Assembly (NCBI GenBank): GCA_015062085.1
Contig: SUVI01000090.1
Coordinates: 1 to 17,063 of the forward strand
Source: Planctomycetaceae bacterium
GTDB lineage: Bacteria; Planctomycetota; Planctomycetia; Pirellulales; Thermoguttaceae
DNA: 17,063 nucleotides
Reading direction: 5' to 3'
In this document: in pieces, positions 14,495-17,063 of the stretch
Numbering within the stretch: the stretch's first letter is position 1
Layout of the letters: each line of letters begins with the position of its first letter
Made by a program: the position numbers and the translations under genes
The notes under the pieces: generated by a model
What the model saw: the letters and a program-made list of their open reading frames with translations, nothing else
Database searches by the model: none
Told to the model about the DNA's origin: nothing

Positions 14495-14496
14495 AG

Positions 14497-14898
14497 TTAA
14501 TTTCCTGCTTCCTGTTCGGTTTTTTCCTGTTCGGCTTCGGCGGCTTCGGCTTCGGCGGCTTCAGCTTCAGCTTCAGCGGCTTTAGCGTCCGCGTTTTCAG
14601 TATTTTCGGCGATTTTAGCGGCTTCGGCAGTTTTGGCAGTTTCGGCAGCTTCGGCAGTTTCGGCAGCTTCAGCAGCTTCAGCAGCTTTTTCTGCGGCTTC
14701 CATCTGTTCCGGCGTCATGGGTTGAGAGTAGCACGTTGGCCGAAAATGCTCCCGGCAGCCGCCCGATCCCAAAAGGACTCCAAGAACGGCAAAAACGGCA
14801 GAGAACCGTCCTGACCAGCCTTTACGTTCAGGGGTTCGCAGTGCATCGAGACGCGCGTCAAGTTCGTCTCGGTCCAGTTTTGGAAATGGTTCGTGCAT
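14497..14898 (-). CDS. Ala/Glu-rich membrane-anchored protein or lipoprotein, unknown function
   Basis: A 133-residue protein of unknown function. Residues 1-31 are charged, about 32-47 are hydrophobic ('AVFAVLGVLLGSGG') and Cys48 follows. This could be a lipoprotein cleavage site, but Ser at -3 is atypical and the charged N terminus is long, so a simple membrane anchor is also possible. From about residue 68 to the end the sequence is almost only Ala, Glu, Thr and Lys (EAAEAAETAEAAETAK-like), encoded by degenerate 6- to 9-bp repeats; it would form a long charged helix. The ATG at 14898 is chosen because CGGAGA lies 5 nt upstream; the TTG at 14922 is less likely. It precedes cysK in the same direction. 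Confidence 0.65.
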   Translation of the reverse strand: MHEPFPKLDRDELDARLDALRTPERKGWSGRFSAVFAVLGVLLGSGGCREHFRPTCYSQPMTPEQMEAAEKAAEAAEAAETAEAAETAKTAEAAKIAENTENADAKAAEAEAEAAEAEAAEAEQEKTEQEAGN

Positions 14899-14963
14899 GG
14901 AAGTCTCCGAAAAATTGAACAAAATGGGAACCGAAAGTTTACCTTTCAGGCCAATTCACTCAC

Positions 14964-14991
14964 ATTTTATTCGATTTCGGAATTTTCGCAA
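14964..14991 (-). promoter_or_regulatory. Candidate promoter of the Ala/Glu-rich gene (and cysK)
   Basis: The minus strand reads TTGCGA (14986-14991), a 16-bp spacer, and TAAAAT (14964-14969), about 65 nt upstream of the start codon. No clear promoter for the divergent thioesterase gene is seen; TTGATT (15014-15019) is a possible -35 with a poorly spaced -10. Confidence 0.5.
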
Positions 14992-15083
14992 GCCTTTTAC
15001 CAAATTTTTCTCCTTGATTTTAAAATTTTTTCCGAAATTTTAAAAGAAATGAGGGTTTCAGATCAAATTGGAAAGGAAGCAAA

Positions 15084-15482
15084 ATGCAGTTCAAGACGAT
15101 CGTGCGGTCAGAACATCTGAATCATCATGGAGTGCTTTTCGGAGGTTACCTGCTTCTGTGGGTGGACGAATTTGCGTACATTGCGGTCCTCGAGGACTTT
15201 CCCGGAATTCGATTCGTGACGCGCGGAATGACAGCTGCGTCGTTTGCGCAAAGTGTGCAGAACGGCGCGATCCTCACGTTTGACGTGACGCAGAGAAAAA
15301 AAGGACGCACTTCTGTGACTTACGGCGTAGAGATCTCGGCACGCGGCATGGATTCTTCGGAGTGTCGGCACGTTTTCGATACGCAGATCACGTTTTGTGC
15401 CGTGGATGAGAATGGGAACAAAATGCCGCTTCCGGAAATTCACCAAAAACTCCATCCTGCGTGCGCAGTCTGCCGCAGTTGA
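15084..15482 (+). CDS. Acyl-CoA thioesterase, hotdog fold (YciA/BFIT-like)
   Basis: A 132-residue single-domain hotdog thioesterase, cytoplasmic, which cleaves acyl-CoA to free acid and CoA. The family signature 'HLNHHGVLFGGYLLLWVDE' (10-28) has the Asn, the Gly-Gly turn and the acidic residue (Asp27) expected for catalysis. The second half carries 'RFVTRGM' and 'DVTQRKKGRTSVTYGVEI', matching the long strands of the fold. Length is typical of YciA-like proteins. The chain length preferred cannot be predicted. The ATG at 15084 has AAGGAAG upstream. It is convergent with the next gene, 32 bp away, with no terminator visible between them. Confidence 0.88.
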   Translation: MQFKTIVRSEHLNHHGVLFGGYLLLWVDEFAYIAVLEDFPGIRFVTRGMTAASFAQSVQNGAILTFDVTQRKKGRTSVTYGVEISARGMDSSECRHVFDTQITFCAVDENGNKMPLPEIHQKLHPACAVCRS

Positions 15483-15514
15483 ACGTCTTTGGCGAGAATG
15501 AAGTTCTTAGTCTG

Positions 15515-16363
15515 TCAGTTCATTTTAGCTTTCCGCAGTTCAAGCAGCTGCCAGCCAAGGAAAACGTTGGCGCTGAGCGAAAGCAGAAGCAGGAAGATCG
15601 AAAGCGTCAGCGCTCCCCACGGACGGCGGATCGGTTCCGGAGCACTTTCCTGGCGCTCGGACGGCTCCTCCTTAACGGAAATGTACCGGCTCTCGGCATG
15701 ATCCTGCTCTGTGCGTGCCCCCTGCCCCTGCTCAGAGACGTTTTGTGCAGAACGGGCATCCTGTGCTGTTTGGGGAGTTCCGCGATGGACGAGCTCTTCC
15801 GCATTCGCAAACTGGACCTGCGGCGGATCTGCAAGCGGCTGCGGCTCGGCATGCGTTTGAGGAAGCGGATCCGGGATCGACAGCTCTTTCGGTTCAGAAA
15901 CAGGAGTCTCTGCGTAAGGTGCTGAGGCGGGGATCTGCGTGGGGAGCTGAACGGGAACGGGAGACGCCTGCGTCATTTCGGGCACGATTTCCGGCGTTAA
16001 CGTTTCAGAGACCGTTTCCTGCAGGGCGTTCGGAGGAGCGTCTGCGAGTGTTTCCTGCAGGGCGTTCGGAGGAGCGTCTGCGAGTGTTTCCGGTAGGGCG
16101 TTCGAGTCGGAAAACGGTGCGTTTTGAGTTGACGGTGCGTTTGCAGAGACCGCAGACTCCGTACTGTCTGGCGCCGTTGGATCGGGGACGGCCGTTTGTT
16201 GGGGATCCTGTGCCGCGGTCATTTGCGCAAGCTGGTACTCAAGGAGCGTATTTTCGAAACGAAGCACCTCCGCGTAATCCGGGCACACCGACACTTCCGC
16301 CCAATGCACACCCGCATGGTGGAACGGTACCAGACTAAAAAGGCAAAGGAACCAAATATTCAT
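15515..16363 (-). CDS. Pro/Ala/Glu-rich bitopic membrane protein, unknown function
   Basis: A 282-residue protein I do not recognise. It begins with a signal-like segment (MNIWFLCLFSLVPF), continues with a short region 'SVCPDYAEVLRFENTLLEYQLAQM' that may be helical, then about 200 residues of disordered Pro/Ala/Gln/Glu-rich sequence. One membrane helix follows near the C terminus (about 249-273), ending in a short basic tail (LELRKAKMN). The disordered part contains three copies of NAL(P/Q)ETLADAPP or its start, from a 36-bp DNA repeat. Topology suggests a long periplasmic linker tethered at the C terminus. The ATG at 16363 has GGAGAG upstream and a good promoter lies about 40 nt before it. 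Confidence 0.75.
   Translation of the reverse strand: MNIWFLCLFSLVPFHHAGVHWAEVSVCPDYAEVLRFENTLLEYQLAQMTAAQDPQQTAVPDPTAPDSTESAVSANAPSTQNAPFSDSNALPETLADAPPNALQETLADAPPNALQETVSETLTPEIVPEMTQASPVPVQLPTQIPASAPYAETPVSEPKELSIPDPLPQTHAEPQPLADPPQVQFANAEELVHRGTPQTAQDARSAQNVSEQGQGARTEQDHAESRYISVKEEPSERQESAPEPIRRPWGALTLSIFLLLLSLSANVFLGWQLLELRKAKMN
16015..16105. repeat. 36-bp in-frame repeat inside the bitopic protein gene, about 2.5 units
   Basis: Two perfect 36-bp copies (16015-16050 and 16051-16086) and a partial diverged third. On the minus strand each encodes NALQETLADAPP; the diverged copy gives NALPETLADAPP. Confidence 0.9.
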
Positions 16364-16400
16364 CGCATACTCTCCATGAAATCGATTTTTCTTCTTTCCT

Positions 16401-16428
16401 ATTTTACCAAAAAAAGAAAAGACGTCAA
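16401..16428 (-). promoter_or_regulatory. Sigma70-type promoter of the bitopic protein gene
   Basis: The minus strand reads TTGACG (16423-16428), a 16-bp spacer, and TAAAAT (16401-16406). The transcript would start about 30 nt before the start codon. Confidence 0.75.
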
Positions 16429-16605
16429 GCGTTTTCTAGTTGAAATTCCGATTTTTTTGAAAAAAAAGTTCATCAAAAAATCAAAAAAAGCCCATCTGGA
16501 AGCGGAGTACTAATTGAAAAGCGGCTCTTCCGGCAACTGCGTACCGATCTAGGTTCCGATCTTACCACTGAGAGCACTGAAAAGACGCAGAAACACACTG
16601 AAAAG

Positions 16606-16717
16606 AAAGAGGAAAAAGGAAAGAGGAAAAAGGAAAGAGGAAAAAGGAAAGAGGAAAAAGGAAAGAGGAAAAAGGAAAGAGGAAAAAGGAAAGAGGAAAA
16701 AGGAAAGAGGAAAAAGG
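16606..16717. repeat. 14-bp tandem array, eight perfect units
   Basis: Eight identical copies of AAAGAGGAAAAAGG, purine-only on the plus strand. The apparent Phe/Leu/Pro-rich reading frame on the minus strand is a by-product of the repeat. Confidence 0.97.
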
Positions 16718-16797
16718 GAGTGAACGTGCCCTGACACGAATTTCACGGAAAACACGAAAAGACGCAAATGAGTTTTTTAAAATTAAAAATTTGTTCG

Positions 16798-16820
16798 AGC
16801 AGTTTTTTTTACTGCTTTTT
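16798..16820 (+). terminator. Possible small terminator hairpin
   Basis: AGCAGT/ACTGCT (16798-16803 with 16811-16816) around seven T, followed by a short T run. No plus-strand gene lies directly upstream, so its role is unclear. Confidence 0.3.
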
Positions 16821-16950
16821 GCATTAAGATCCGTGTTTCTCTGTGCGTTTTCAGTGAATTCAGTGGTAAAACTGGTACGCAGTTCCCGGATGGACCTTAA
16901 AAGCTATCGTGATGTTCGTTTCTCGTTGCGTTTCTCGTTTTTTTAGTGCG

Positions 16951-17063
16951 TTTCTTTGGTTTCTTTGGTTTCTTTGGTTTCTTTGGTTTCTTTGGTTTCT
17001 TTGGTTTCTTTGGTTTCTTTGGTTTCTTTGGTTTCTTTGGTTTCTTTGGTTTCTTTGGTTTCT
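16951..17063. repeat. 9-bp tandem array, at least 12.5 units, cut by window edge
   Basis: Uninterrupted perfect copies of TTTCTTTGG up to the last base. The period is a multiple of three, so it could encode a tripeptide repeat (Lys-Glu-Thr in one minus-strand frame) if a gene continues to the right; this cannot be judged here. Confidence 0.95.

Larger units (their letters stand above)
16566..16862. repeat. Degenerate interspersed repeats around the 14-bp array
   Basis: Three related stretches share the pattern CAC(T/G)GAAAA-ACGCA: 16566-16604 (plus), 16738-16768 (plus) and 16830-16862 (inverted). The second and third form an imperfect inverted repeat about 60 bp apart. No coding sequence is visible in 16364-17063; apart from these repeats and the arrays I see nothing functional. 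Confidence 0.45.

Noticed and set aside
16549..16767. Minus-strand Phe/Leu/Pro-rich small membrane protein
   Set aside because: The reading frame is only the 14-bp array read in its open frames; no ribosome site or conserved sequence.

Overview
The window is a stretch of bacterial chromosome with moderate GC, ordinary housekeeping and accessory genes, and no phage, IS element or CRISPR. Genes present point to an anaerobic or microaerophilic, menaquinone-using bacterium that feeds on polysaccharides: rubrerythrin, a PerR-like Fur-family regulator, MenG/UbiE, a secreted GH16 beta-glucanase, an SGNH hydrolase and a DUF4432 sugar mutarotase-like protein. The DUF4432 protein, the large membrane protein with macroglobulin-like segments and the intergenic 'CACGGAAAACACGAAAAGACGC' style sequence make me lean towards Planctomycetota or a PVC relative. 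That is a low-confidence inference.

Layout. 1-196: 12-bp tandem array. 197-6553: a run of minus-strand genes, in transcription order from right to left: PerR-like regulator, GH16 glucanase, SGNH hydrolase, rubrerythrin, Na+/alanine-glycine symporter (behind a single-aptamer glycine riboswitch) and the DUF4432 protein. Most have their own promoter or terminator, so they are neighbours rather than one operon. 6554-7162: a roughly 180-nt structured leader of the regulator, an AT-rich gap, and a tRNA promoter. 7163-9271 (+): tRNA with CAT anticodon and its terminator, then cysE and larE. 9366-10112 (-): secreted endonuclease/exonuclease/phosphatase-fold protein. 10373-13396 (+): menaquinone methyltransferase with a repeat-grown C-terminal tail, then a 659-residue membrane protein of unknown function. 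13499-14898 (-): an Ala/Glu-rich membrane protein or lipoprotein followed by cysK. 15084-15482 (+): acyl-CoA thioesterase. 15515-16363 (-): Pro/Ala/Glu-rich bitopic protein. 16364-17063: no gene, but two tandem arrays and degenerate repeats.

Functional links. CysE makes O-acetylserine and CysK turns it into cysteine; both are here but about 5 kb apart and in opposite orientation. The PerR-like regulator and rubrerythrin form a plausible peroxide-sensing and peroxide-removal pair. GH16, SGNH hydrolase and the DUF4432 protein could act on polysaccharide or its sugars.

Most noteworthy: (1) the long leader of the perR-like gene, with nested helices and a small hairpin over the Shine-Dalgarno sequence, a candidate undescribed cis-regulatory RNA; (2) many near-perfect short tandem arrays with unrelated units of 9, 11, 12, 14, 16, 17, 21 and 36 bp, several placed just at or behind gene 3' ends, one of which has become a translated tail on MenG; (3) a terminator-like structured hairpin only about 30 nt upstream of the SGNH hydrolase start.
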